This document shows, one piece after another, positions 24,596 through 35,849 of a stretch of DNA of 64,000 bases. Both the position numbers and the translations under genes were made by a program. Under the pieces are notes generated by a model. That model did no database searches, had not been told where the DNA came from, and worked only from the letters and a program-made list of their open reading frames with translations. The first letter of the stretch is position 1. Every line of letters begins with the position of its first letter. Source of the stretch: Chimonanthus salicifolius (taxonomy: Eukaryota; Streptophyta; Magnoliopsida; Laurales; Calycanthaceae); assembly GCA_013350335.1 (NCBI GenBank), contig CM023541.1, positions 35,332,739 to 35,396,738 on the forward strand, in the 5' to 3' direction.

Positions 24596-25679
24596 CAGAG
24601 CCGTCTCGACACAAGTTGAGGCCTAAAATAAAAATTTAAAATGGGGCTTTCTTAGTATTTAATATATTATTATAAGTAAGATTTAATTAAAATTTTAATT
24701 ATATATAATAAAAAGAATTTATCTAAAATCTATTTTTGTTTGAGATGCAAAATTATTGCCGTTTCGTTTTATTTTAATACGAAAGTCCGGAGGACGCAAC
24801 TAGTAGCAGGATCGGAGGCATCGGGTCGTCTCTTAGGCGAGCTTGAACTATTATGGGCAATGAGACGATCAATGATAGGCCTGGGAGGCTGAATGATTTT
24901 GGCAAGTGCATGGGCTAGCGGTCAAGGGTGGAGATACCTTGGTGTTAAGCCGTGACTGTGGGAAAGAGAAGGAAAGGATTGTTTTTGGGTTGAATGGGAA
25001 GAAGATGGGTTTCTGTTGTTGTGGTCGTATGGGCAGGGGAATGGAGCTGACAAGTTGGGGGCTAGGATTGCTGCTGTTTGAACAGGGCAGCAATGGTGGA
25101 CGTGGGTGTGGTTGGAGAAGGATCTGCAGGGGATGGCAAATGAACTGCAGCAAACAGCAGGGGTGACAATGGCTGCAAGGCGAGCAGCTTCGAACGGCAA
25201 GAGAAGAGAGATTGGGCAACAACTGACGTCAGGCGGGGCAACACAGAGGCAACAACAACCGACTTGGCATTGGGCTTCTAGCTGGCAGGAAGCAAGGGTG
25301 TGACCGAGTAGCAGCAGCAGACGTTGTAGCGTCTGGACAGCAGCAGTGGTACATGGATCTTGCGCAAGAAGGAGATCTACAGCTGTCGTGGTTGGTTGCT
25401 TGACAAAGAAGGCCTGACGATGTAGGCAGCAAGTAGACCATGAACAACACAGGGATGTGCTGGCTGGAGGCAGAGTTTGTTGCAGAGACAGTGTGGGCAG
25501 AGAACTGCAGACAGAGAGAGAAGAGAGAAAAACAAGAAAGAGAGGACAACAGCAGTAACTGTTTATTCAGAAAGAGAGAGCAGAGGAAAGAGAAGAAAGA
25601 AGAGAGGAAAAGGAGCAAAAGAGGAAGGATGAACAAATTGGTGGGGGGGGGGGTGGACCTTACCCTTGAGCCGGCCCTG
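24596..25679. mobile_element. Non-autonomous hAT element
   Basis: A 1084-bp element with ends CAGAGCCGTCTC and CAGGGCCGGCTC (right end on the minus strand). It is flanked by CCCTCAGG (24588-24595) and CCCTTAGG (25680-25687), 7 of 8 matching. The interior is GC-richer than the surroundings, with CAGCAG-rich sequence and a GA-rich tract at 25508-25630, and has no transposase. Long frames on both strands here reflect base composition. It interrupts a dead Copia RT. Confidence 0.75.
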
Positions 25680-25687
25680 CCCTTAGG

Positions 25688-26430
25688 GTTTTATTTGTCT
25701 AACAAATTAGTCATACTTTACTTCTGTTTATTTATGTGGATGATAGCTCTTCTTACAAGTCGTTCTACTCGAGCAACACATCAACTCATTCATTCTTTAT
25801 AATATGAATTTGCTTTAAAAAATCTTGAACCCCTTTCCTACTGTCTTGGGTTTGAAGTTATTTCCACTCCCAAGGATCTCCATCAATCACAGACAAAATA
25901 AATCATGGATCTCTTGCATCATTCTTGTATTGTTAGAGCTAAATCAATTCGACTCCATCAGTTATGGATTCTAAATTGTCACGTTTTGATGCTGATCCAC
26001 TAGAAAATGCCACTGAGTATTGTCAACTTATAGGGGTTTTATATCTTAAATTGACCTGATCTGACATTTCTTATTTAGTTAATTAGGTGTGCTAGTTCAT
26101 TCATAACCCCACTATTACTTATTGGACTGCTGGTAAGCAAATTCTTCGATATCTCAAATCCACCTTTGAACTTGGACTTCTCATTCAACCATTTGTTCTA
26201 CAACTTAAGACCTTTACTGATGCTAATTAGGCTGGGAACTTGGGGATAATCTTGTCTCTTGGAGCTTGAGGAAGCAACGCATTTTGGCCCACTCAAGTGT
26301 TGAGTCTGAATATAGAGGTCTTGCAAATATTGTCACGGAGTTGACTTGCTGCAATCTTTTCTAGATGATCTTAGTGTCATTGACCATGACCCTCTTCTAC
26401 TTCTTTTTCATAGTCTAAATGTTATTTATC
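25688..26430 (+). pseudogene. Copia RT/RNase H remnant, 3' part
   Basis: Continues the Copia fragment broken by the hAT insertion. Degraded strings in shifting frames follow the Copia order: a YVDD-like site near 25730-25745, KLSRFDADPLENATEY at about 25979-26025, a TRPDISY-like degraded string, ILRYLKSTFELGLLIQP at about 26135-26190, then RNase H pieces (DAN.AGN, ESEYRGLAN near 26300-26325). Multiple stops; inactive. Confidence 0.7.
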
Positions 26431-26442
26431 TTACGATAAATA

Positions 26443-26560
26443 TGTTGGAACTGGACTTCTAGTCCAAAAGACTAACTTGATAGGTGGAGATATCCAGTCC
26501 TATTTAAGTCCTTATATTTTTCTCCTTCTCATCAATATGAGACTCGTTCCTACCCCAACA
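26443..26560 (+). repeat. Possible short LTR and partial copy
   Basis: A 118-bp segment starts TGTTGGAACTGG and ends TACCCCAACA, with TG/CA ends that are mutually inverted. Its last roughly 50 bp (CAATATGAGACTCGTT ... CCCCAACA) recur at about 26660-26713. It could be the 3' LTR of the degraded Copia just upstream, but no upstream partner LTR was found. Confidence 0.4.
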
Positions 26561-26713
26561 ATGCTCCCCTCGAACGAGCCTCTCTTCGACAGATAGAACG
26601 TCGCCAACCATCCCGTTTGAGTAGGAGATTCCTGAGTCCACGATATTTAGCCTCATATAATCCCTTATATTTTTCTTCCTCTCACCAATATGAGACTCGT
26701 TTGTACCCCAACA

Positions 26714-27255
26714 AAATCTAGTGTTTCATGCATGTACAAAATAAATAGAAATTGATTATCATTTTGTACAATAACATGTTGTTCAGCACCAATTGCAAGT
26801 GTTCTACATTTCTAATGTTTGATCAGATTGCTACATCTTCACTGAGGGATTTTCTCTTGGATAATTCTATTCCCTTCGTGACAAGCTAAAAGTTTTGTCC
26901 CCACTTTCAACTTGATGGGATCTATTGGATAATTTAAGTGACATGATTGTTTTATTTTTAAATTCAAATGTAGCCTTACCACTAGATTAGATAAGCTTAT
27001 CTTCTTCTTCTTTTTTAAAAAAATTTTCAAATGTATTCTCATTTTTATTTTGTTGTATATAAATAGAGTTCTCCATGTCTTCAAGATATGCAAGAGAGAA
27101 TTTCTCTTAACAAAAGATAGCATGCTTATATTGATTAACAACTCCAACTGCATATAAAAAATCAAAAGTCATATGATAGTTGGACAAAGTAAAACGTTAG
27201 GTAATATTTTTATGATAGTTTGAATTGTCAAACAATTTTCCGTTATCAGCACAAA
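26714..27255. other. Gene-free AT-rich stretch
   Basis: No gene. The minus-strand frame 26839-27165 is lysine/leucine-rich low complexity without a domain. Confidence 0.45.
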
Positions 27256-27780
27256 ATTTGACATTCTAGTCACATGAAGCATCAATAGGCTTACACCTAA
27301 GATAAGTAGTGTCTTGAAGGAGATCTAGGACATATTTTTGTTGAGATGGATATATACTTTCTAAAGAACACGCCACCTTAACGCCAAGAAAATATTAAAG
27401 AGGTCCTACATTTTTTTATGTCAAAACATCCTAAAGATAAGACTTAAAAGTTCGAATAGATGATTCACCATTGTTTGTTAAAACAATATAATCCGCATAA
27501 TAAAGCAAATCATAATCTTAGATTGTTGTCAGAAAATAAATATATAATGATCTAATTGGCACCACTTAAAACCATATGACTTAATGGTTGTGTTAAATTT
27601 TTTGAAACATAGTATGAGAACATTGCTTTAAGTCATAGACAGACTTTTTGAGATGACAGACAAGGTTTTTCCCTCCCTTTCTTCTGAATCTAAGTGGTGT
27701 AATTTTATGAACTTTCTCCTTCAAATCACTATGTAGGAAAACATTTTTCTACGTCAAGCTAATGAAGAGACTAGTTTAGA
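27256..27780 (-). pseudogene. Copia reverse transcriptase remnant, minus strand
   Basis: Reading the minus strand downward from about 27765 gives a degraded LDVEK.F start (RT motif with D), SLYDLKQCSHTMF near 27600-27640, ADYIVLTNNGE (the YVDD box, changed) near 27470-27500, then YFLGVKVA near 27375-27400 and LDLLQDT near 27310-27330. Stops interrupt it several times. Its orientation is opposite to the Copia remnant at 24.2-26.4 kb, so it is a separate insertion. Confidence 0.65.
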
Positions 27781-27789
27781 ATTGTAACA

Positions 27790-29470
27790 ATGGAGATGAA
27801 TAGTTGAACAGATGTCAACATAGCCACTTGAGAAATGTCTTAAGATATCAATGTCATATGTTTGAGTGGATTGTTGGACAACGGTTGAAGATCTTCCTTG
27901 AACTTTGAGGTACAGTTTTCGTAGATAGGTTGGTTCCACTTTGTTCTATTTGAACTTTCAAAAGTTGTTTGCTTGCGTGACAGTTTCTCATTGAAAGATC
28001 GTGTACTAATTGTTATTACAAGATATGATTTATTATAAGTGCATTAGTATATCTAATAACTGCACTGGATTATTGAACATTATTAAAAGATTTTTTTTTT
28101 TGGAACATCGATATCTCCACTTCATATTGAAAGTGAGATTAAGTTTATGAGCATGTGTAAACTAATTCTACGAGCATGCGTATATCTTTCAATTCACACA
28201 CATTGGTTAAGTCGATGAGGAGTAACTCCATGAGAAGCGGCTCAGAGGAGTTTGAGCGTAAATCAAACTCAAGACCTCCCTTCATAAAAGGAACTTTTTG
28301 ATCGTCACGCCAACCCCTTCTTACACTTTCGAACATGCAAACAAAACTTTCTCTCCAATGACGGTTGCATATGAAGGGCTACAAATTCTAGACTTTTCTC
28401 TAAGAGAGGATTATCATTTCGTCTCAGAGACATCTTTTTTTTTTTTAATTTACGTGTGGGAATTCAGTGTAAAACCTCCACAGGTGATACCCATCGCCCT
28501 TAGGGCACACTAGGTGAGGTCATGGGAGTTCATTTTTAGGGTTTACAAACTTCATTGGAGATGTTTTATAAATTCAAACTCTTTACTATCACACCAATGA
28601 ATTAATGTTTTATTGCTTGTCTACAAATGTGTAAGGTGGAATGGGGATGCATTGCTTAAAATGTTCTATGCTAGGTTAGGAGCTCCTAAATTTGATTTAA
28701 AAGGACTCTAAGACCATAAATTTTATTGAAAATAAGTAACTTAGTTTATTTAACTGTAATAAAGGGGTTGGAATGATGGCTAGGACTCCCACTTTTTACC
28801 TGCCTCAGAAAGTTTGCAAATATTTCGAGAATTAGTCGGGTGCTCTAAGAGACCTGAATACCTTAATCATTAAAAAAATACAAAATAAATTTAATCCATT
28901 TCACCAATAGTATTAGCGCATGGAAAGAGGGTCTTGTATAAATTCGATCCTATCTGATTAATTTAACTTGAAATGTAGTGTTAAATCTAAAAAAGAGTAA
29001 ACTCCAATCCAATTGATCATGAATTTGGTTCACATCAATATTTTATGAGGATCACCACTCACCAACCCAACTTAGTGGCAACCTAACTAAAAAAACTATA
29101 AACTAACATAACACCCTAACCTTAAAATTTAGGATTTGAGTTTTTTATTTTTAAATGGAATTTAAAATTTGAATTTATTATATCAATCCTTTAAGTAGAT
29201 AAGTTAATCCAACTCAATATTAACAAATAAGTTAGATTTAGATTGAATATCTTCCAAAATCTAAAATTAAAATGTGAAATTCTCTAATCCAATCCATTTG
29301 ACCTACCCAATTGTCACCTGTTGGAGTTTAATGCAACATTTATACAACTGTTGAAATGATGATTAAGAACTCACCTCAGAAAGTGAGAGTCATGAGTTCA
29401 ATTCTGACACTATTATAAAGAATATTCCCCTTAAAGTACTTGGAGTGTGTATAGACAAGACTTGCATGTA
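27790..29470. other. Gene-free stretch
   Basis: No gene recognised. Two tRNA-like strings with B-box resemblance occur (around 29395), not enough to call a SINE. A T-run follows ACATCTT at 28431-28446. Confidence 0.4.
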
Positions 29471-29629
29471 CACTAAAAAATTAGTTGATCATAAAAAAAA
29501 AAAAAAATACCACATTGCAGCTTCAGTTTGACCCAAATCAAATATCATTCACTAAAAAATTAGTTGATCATAAAAAAAAAAAAATACCACATTGCAGCTT
29601 CAGTTTGACCCAAATCAAATATCATTCAC
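29471..29629 (+). repeat. Tandem duplication of about 80 bp
   Basis: CACTAAAAAATTAGTTGATC, an A-run, then ACCACATTGCAGCTTCAGTT and CCCAAATCAAATATCATT occur twice in a row (29471 and about 29549). The copies differ mainly in A-run length. Confidence 0.9.
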
Positions 29630-29989
29630 TTCTTCGTAGTTCTATTTTTACTAAACATAACCTTATTATAACTTGCTTCCTTTACATTCAGCATTTTTAG
29701 AGTAAGAAAATCCACACATGATGAAGGGTCTCAGCATTCTTGTCCCTTAAACAATGAGGCATGTGGGGCTCAAATCTCAATCCATCAGCATCCGACGGCT
29801 GTCAATGCGTAGTGTGCAGGCTACTGACGAGGGTCAAGTTTCGAGAGTCATCGAAGAAGCATTTTAGGATGTAGATCATAAATTAAAATTTATTTTATGA
29901 AAGACTTGAAATAATGCAAATTAAACTACGAATCATGAGTCATTTGTTAATTAAAAATTAACAACTTTTATATTTATTGGTTAAGTTAG

Positions 29990-32075
29990 ATTGTCCTAGA
30001 GGGGGGTGAATAGGACAATTGCGAAATTTTAAATTTCTTTCAAATTTTGGTCAATTAAAATTGGATCTTTGCTAATTAATCTAATTGATTTTCCAAGATA
30101 TTGAGATTTATAATAAATAATGAATGTGAAGTGAAATCTCAACAAACACAATTTTACCAAACAAGTGTGATAGAAATATAAGAAATAAACACAAATGCAC
30201 AAAGTAAGGTGAGGAGGTGAGAAGAGATGGAAAATCTTGATACAAGGATTTTTACGTAGTTCGACAACCTTGTCTACATCCATGCCTCAAGTACACCACT
30301 TGAGGATTCCACTAACTTCTCCTTCGATGGTGGAGAAGAAACCTATTACAACCTTGATCTCTTTCACGGGTAGAGATCGAACCTATATAACGCTTGATCT
30401 TCTTCACGGGTGAAGATCAGACCGATAACGCTCAAGAGAGAAGACACCCTTCTCTCTTTAGAAGGGTTACATCAACCCTATACAAATTACACAATGATAG
30501 AAAGAATTTGATTTTTAAAAAATACTAAGAACGCTTGCCTCTTAATGCTCTAAGTGGCTTTGGCACGTTCTTGAAGATCCTCCCATTTTCTTGGCTTCTT
30601 TGATGAAGTGTAGATGCTCCAATGATGCCCAACCAAGATGTAGGAGAAGAGATTTAGGGATGGTAGAATGTTTACCTATAAATACAATCTATCCCTAAAG
30701 GTTCTCTCAAATACACACTCAAGAGTAAGTCTAAGATGTTCAAGATTTGCCTATGAGAACTTTGAGTGTGAGTGAGATTGAGTTTAAAAACTTTGGTAAT
30801 CTAACTATGGAGTTTTAGTGCTCTTAAAATGATTGAGAGTTTTGGAGAATGTTAGAGAAGGTTTTGCTCATCAAGAATCAACTTTCGGAATGCCCTAAGG
30901 TCATACATTTAAAACTCTCTTAAAGATATGGCTGTTGGAAGTCGAAATCACAAGAATAGAGCCGTTAAAAACTTCCCGTTGCGATTTCAGTCGAATGAAC
31001 TTGAAGATTCAGTCGACTGAAATGTCCAGAAATGATTGTTGAAGCATTTGGGCACAATTCAGTCAGCTGAAATAAAATATTCAGTCGACTGAATCTCATC
31101 TGAGACTGAAAAGACCAATCTGCAGCATTTTCAGTCGACTGAAACATAAACTTCACCCGACCAAATCTTAACAGTTTTGTTCACCTCCACTAAACCGACC
31201 ATAACGTGGGTTTCCGAATTCGGTTTTGGGATTCTTGGGCTCGTTGGAAAGCTCACTGAGAGATATATCTACTCACCAAATTTGGTCCAATTTGAGGTCC
31301 ATTTGATACCTCAAATAATCTCTCAAAGTGAGGGTATATGACAAAACTATTTTGATCTGTTTTGCACCCTTTCATTAAAATGATCATAACTTGAGCTATA
31401 CATTCCAAATTGGGTGTTCTTGGACTCGTTGGAAAGATAATTGAGAGATATATATACTCACAAAATTTGGTCAAATTTAAAGTGAATTTAATACCTCAAA
31501 TAATCTCTCAAAATAAGGGTATATGACAAAACAGTTTTGTTCTATTTTACACCATTTTATTGTAATGCTCATAACTTGAGCTATACATTTCCGAATTGGG
31601 TGTTATTCGACTTTTTGAAATATCTTTTAGTGCTCTATCAAAGCTCTATCAAATCATTAAAATTTTACTAATACTTGGGAACGTTTGATAGAAGAAAAAA
31701 CTTACCCAAAATAGAGCAAAATTCACCTAACTTAAGAAATCTAAATTAGTCCAACCAAATTCTAAGTTATGGATTTTAAGGTTTGTCCCAATGGTAATTC
31801 TAGGTCTTCTAAGTCATTCCTAAGGTCCAAATACCTGTGTTGGTTGAAATTTATGAAGTTCCTCCTATTTCGGTGCAATACTTTCCAAATGACGTATCTG
31901 CTGGAGCTTCAAACTTGATTTGACTATATAGGTCTTCTAGAGGCACGGTCTTGACACCCGAACAAGGTGACGACAAGTCACACAAATTGACAACTCATGA
32001 CTCAGTCGGATACAATCACGGAATTGACAACTCAGTCTGATTCAGGGGAGGCAGATTTAACTTTTAGGCCAACAA
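29990..32075 (+). mobile_element. Probable LTR-derived block (solo or partial LTR)
   Basis: Starts with TGTCCTAGAGGGGGGTGAAT at 29992, a string I recognise as common at the start of long plant LTRs. It lacks any gag or pol. It contains a cluster of the 14-bp palindrome TTCAGTCGACTGAA (exact or near at about 31008-31021, 31079-31092 and 31130-31143, plus degenerate copies such as TCAGTCAGCTGAA near 31062) and a 185-bp tandem repeat. A purine-rich GGGGAGGCAG near 32044 could be a polypurine-like end. Boundaries and target duplication were not resolved. Confidence 0.45.
31196..31615 (+). repeat. 185-bp tandem repeat, about 2.3 copies
   Basis: CATAAC(G/T)TG starts at 31200, 31385 and 31570, each followed by a (GGATTCTTGG/GGGTGTTCTTGG)..CTCGTTGGAAAG segment and, in the complete units, a CCTCAAATAATCTCTCAAA segment. 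The spacing is an exact 185 bp. Non-coding. Confidence 0.85.
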
Positions 32076-32367
32076 TATTAATATTTAAAAAATGATGATT
32101 GAATCAATTTTATTGCAGTGAGTCAAACAATTTTGTATTGAAATGTCAGAGTCACACGTAATGATACACAAACTGTTGTGTTAAAGCTACATTCTTCCAA
32201 AAGTTATAAAATATTAAAAATAACATTGTCAACATGACATTACAATAATTATAATGAAAAATGATATTATTTTAAAGAGACAAAAATAAAATAAGAGTTT
32301 ATACAAAATCTTGTCAAAACAAATTATTATTAGACTGAACTACCTTAAAGTATTTTTTAAATTTAAC
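32076..32367. other. Gene-free AT-rich stretch
   Basis: Nothing recognised. Confidence 0.4.
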
Positions 32368-32715
32368 TAGTGGTGTAAATCTCGAAAAAATGAGATATTC
32401 GCCGATATCTCTCCCTTCAATTTTCTTTTTAACAAATATAGGTGTTTTTTTTAATTTTTACGTAGCCCAGTTTTTTAAAAAGAAATTAAAAAACTTAAAT
32501 ATCAGCCAATATATCTAAACCGATATTTGGCATATATGGGCTAATATCAACCGAGATATCGGCATGGGCCCACGGTTGATATTTGAATTTTTTTTTTTAA
32601 TTTTTTTTTTTTGTCGATATCGGTTGATATATGGCTGATACGTCTCACCGAGATACTGACCGATATCTTAAAGTATGGCCGATTCCTATCGTATCGGCTG
32701 AGATTTGGACCCTTG
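32368..32715. mobile_element. CGATAT-palindrome MITE, copy 3
   Basis: Ends TAGTGGTGTAAATCTCG and, on the minus strand, CAAGGGTCCAAATCTCAG. The interior is dense in CCGATATC, GCCGATAT and GATATCGG strings plus T-runs. Related to 2720-2919 and 23845-23919. Exact ends and target duplication are uncertain. Confidence 0.5.
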
Positions 32716-33036
32716 ATTTGAACAGGACAATTTAATTTTTTTCTTTAAACAACATTTTATAAATCAAATTCTCTCTTAAATGTTTATTTTGTCATTATGT
32801 CTTCCTAGTTTATTAAAATTGAAACTTTTTTTGTAAGTTCCTCAAAAATGAAGAGTTTTTTACCGCTCATTTTTCTCGAGATATGTGAAAGTTTCTATAT
32901 CTATACACTTGATAATTTTACACAAAGTAATATGTTAAAATAGAATGAAAATGAAACTCAGGACTATGACTTCATGAGGCATGTTCTTCGTCATCATTCC
33001 AACCCTTTTAAATTATTCTAAATCAGTTTTTAAAAA

Positions 33037-33247
33037 GGCTGGCCATTTAGACACGCTCTTTTACACCAAGAGACACCATTTTTTCAAAAATGGTGTGAAA
33101 TTACCATTTTACCCTTCCAAACAAACATCTCATCGTCCGAACTGAAAGCATTACACGATCTAAAATGGAAGGAAAAATGGTAATTTCACACCATTTTTGA
33201 AAAACGGTGTCTCCTGGCAAAAAAAAACGGTGTCTAAATGACCAGCT
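33037..33247. mobile_element. Foldback transposon D
   Basis: A 211-bp element. Left end GGCTGGCCATTTAGACACG; right end on the minus strand AGCTGGTCATTTAGACACC. The target duplication TTTAAAAA is perfect (33029-33036 and 33248-33255). The arms share a GTGTGAAATTACCATTTT-type string. The short centre (33130-33160) holds CATCGTCCGAACTGAAAGC, matching the interior of foldback B. Likely an internally deleted derivative of the B family. Confidence 0.85.
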
Positions 33248-33255
33248 TTTAAAAA

Positions 33256-33616
33256 TAAGATTTGAGTTAAACACTTCAGTTTATCTTAACTCAAAATTTA
33301 CTAGTTTACATAATTTAACCCAAATAATTAAAAAATAATAAGAATATAGATAATTTTTATAATAACATACTAATATTTTAATAATAAATGTTAATATATC
33401 CTTTTATTATTTAAATAATAATAAATAAATAAAAAAGATAAAATTAATGTCCCTGAGTCTTTTTTCATTCCCTAAAGTGCTTGGATGAAATCTTAAAGCA
33501 GAGTTCTAATTTAAGTACCGGATGTCCGGACTGCTTGATAAATGAGTTACTGACACGTGTGAACTCCACCTAGTCCATTGCCGCTTGTAAACTCTGTGAC
33601 TCACTCACTAGTTATG
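33256..33616. other. Gene-free stretch
   Basis: AT-rich, no gene. The last part (33540-33616) is ancestral flank of the ACT-repeat gene region, interrupted by the hAT at 33626. Confidence 0.45.
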
Positions 33617-34139
33617 GTTACAAATTAAGGGTGTAAATGGATCCGGATCCGGTCCATTTCGCTAGGATCTGGTTCTGGCCCATTAACATTAATGGACAGT
33701 CCGAGTCCGGCCCATTTACACAGGATCCATTAGGATATGGATCTGGGCGGTCCAACAAGCCCATTGGACCGTCCGCGGCCCATTAAAGATCCAACAAGCT
33801 TATTTATGGGTTAAAAGATCCAACAAGCTTATTAAAGATCCAACAAGCTAATTGTTTAATAATCTTTAAACTTTATAATAGTTTAAAAATATTAATTAAT
33901 TTGATAAAAATATTTTAATATATCCATCAACATCCACATGAGTAATTAAAATTAATTCCTTTATCATTTTTTTTCTTGAGTATTTGTTTTTGACAAATAA
34001 AAAATATACTGTAAAACTAGTAAAGTATCATCTATCATTATAAAACTTAGAAATAATAATTCCAATGGTGAGAGGCTGATAAAGTGACCATATCGACGAT
34101 CAAGATCATCTTAGGGTCCGAAACACAAACAAAATAAAT

Positions 34140-35370
34140 TGGGCTTATTACCCTTAATACAAAACAAATAATAAATAAAATAATACATTTAAAATAAAAT
34201 ATCATGTGGTCCACTTGTTGGGATCTCTTTCGTAGACTTCCAAAATCAGACCTGAGAAAGCAAAAGTGAGAAAATACATTAACAAAATATTGGAAAATAA
34301 TATTCCTTGTTTCTATTCAAACATTTCAACTAATAATTCACTAACTCATGAAATGCTATTGAGAAATAAAAATATAACATTTTAAAAAGGAGGAGAAGAT
34401 TCACTGTTTGTGGGTCCCACTTTCTCTTGGATAATGGATCCAAAAGGAGAAGATGGACTTCCCTAGAGAAGTCTCCCCACTTTTCTCCATCCAAACGCAA
34501 CCTCAAATCATAAATTAACATATGCAACATCTACAATTTCCTGAATTGAGGGGAACAACAAAGAAATTTTAAAAATAAAAACAGTATAAGTACATTCCCT
34601 ACAACTTGTAAGATAACATTTCTCCATACTTATTACCTTTTCTAAGCTTTCATCCTTAGCAACAAGTGTGGATGATTTTCCTCGACCCCATGAAACTTCA
34701 ACCTGCATGGGGTAAAATTCATGGAAGATAAATGATAATTCTCCATCACTCAAGACCTTAGGTTTCATAAGAATCCAGTATAAAATGAAAAAGATAACTC
34801 CTTATTAAGAAAACTAAGAGAACAGAAGAAGTCGATAGACTGGCCTTAAATGTCATTAGAATATATAGTCAATGTTCAACCTCGTTCCCATTTTTACTAG
34901 TTCTGCTCCAACATGGCAATATCAAATGAAACCACTAAAGCAAACCCCAAAACTGCATCAAAACCAGTTTGAAAATGATAAGCACTGCCATGAACAAAAA
35001 GTGAGATTACAGAAAGAGAATAGAGTACCACTATACATGTCATATTTAGACTTGGTGAATTCTTTCTATAAACACACTACCTTAACATGAGTTATTGTTG
35101 AGATGCAAAAGTAGATGCATCAATGTCATCCACAACACTGCAATAGCAAAATAGATCGTGCAAGTCAAACATAAGAAAAACTATAAAAGGAATTGACATT
35201 GATCGGTAAAATTATTTAAAACTTAAAGGATTACCACTCATCATTGGCAGTCCATGTAGAACCCAAACTCAAATTACTGTCCTCAACTTCAAGAGAGCCC
35301 AACTCCCTTTCACCTAACATAACATAAGAAATATAAATGATGTCACATGCTCCTATGAAATAATTTGAAA
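34140..35370 (-). other. 3' region of the hAT element
   Basis: Mostly AT-rich. Minus-strand sequence around 35230-35320 reads GERELGSLEVEDSNLSLGS and a stop after an acceptor-like TATGTTAG. This fits a spliced acidic tail following the hATC segment, with a donor near 35400. The minus-strand frame 34508-34768 has no recognised domain. Confidence 0.35.
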
Positions 35371-35724
35371 TCAAGGCAACAAATTAAAATAAGCACTAAA
35401 AATACCTTGCATGGTATTCCGCAACCAATCTTGGCCACACACTAACGATTCAACAGTTTTTGGACACATAAAGTTGCGATACTGGTCAAGAAATCTACCT
35501 CCAGCACTAAAAGCAGATTCTGATGCAACAGTCGATATTGGAATCGCTAGAATATCACAGGCCATCTTTGTAAGAATAGGGTACTTGGGAGCATTATTTT
35601 TCCACCATTGCAGCACATCAAATTCATCGGACCTCAGAAAGTTGGGTTCCTCCAAGTATAGATCTACATCTGATTTATGAGCAGAACTTGAGCTTTCAGA
35701 AAGAAACTTCTCAAACCTTTTCAC
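35371..35724 (-). pseudogene. hAT transposase C-terminal dimerisation (hATC) segment
   Basis: The 117-codon frame holds the hATC signature in order: WWKNNAPKYPILTKMACDIL, then IPISTVASESAFSAGGR, then a VESLVCGQDWLRN end. This domain dimerises hAT transposases and is the best conserved part of the family (plant RICESLEEPER/DAYSLEEPER-like). It is separated from the upstream segment by about 125 bp with stops in the joining region, so the transposase is interrupted here unless an intron removes it. Confidence 0.85.
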
Positions 35725-35849
35725 TCGTTTTGTTCTATCTAATGTTGGTGATCCACTACAAACATTTTGCCTAATGCATTATCTTTTTGCACTATTATCT
35801 GGTGGTTGAGCCTCTACTCTTTATGAAGATTCTTAATATCACATAAAAT

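Noticed and set aside
25229..25802. Long frames on both strands in the GC-richer hAT interior
   Set aside because: Leucine/serine-rich or lysine/glutamate-rich shadows of biased composition; no recognisable domain.
29335..29420. Possible tRNA or SINE with a GAGTTCAATTCTGAC B-box-like string
   Set aside because: No matching A box at the right distance and no cloverleaf.
31000..31150. CRISPR-like array of 14-bp repeats
   Set aside because: Plant nuclear context, palindromic repeats of irregular spacing, and no cas genes.
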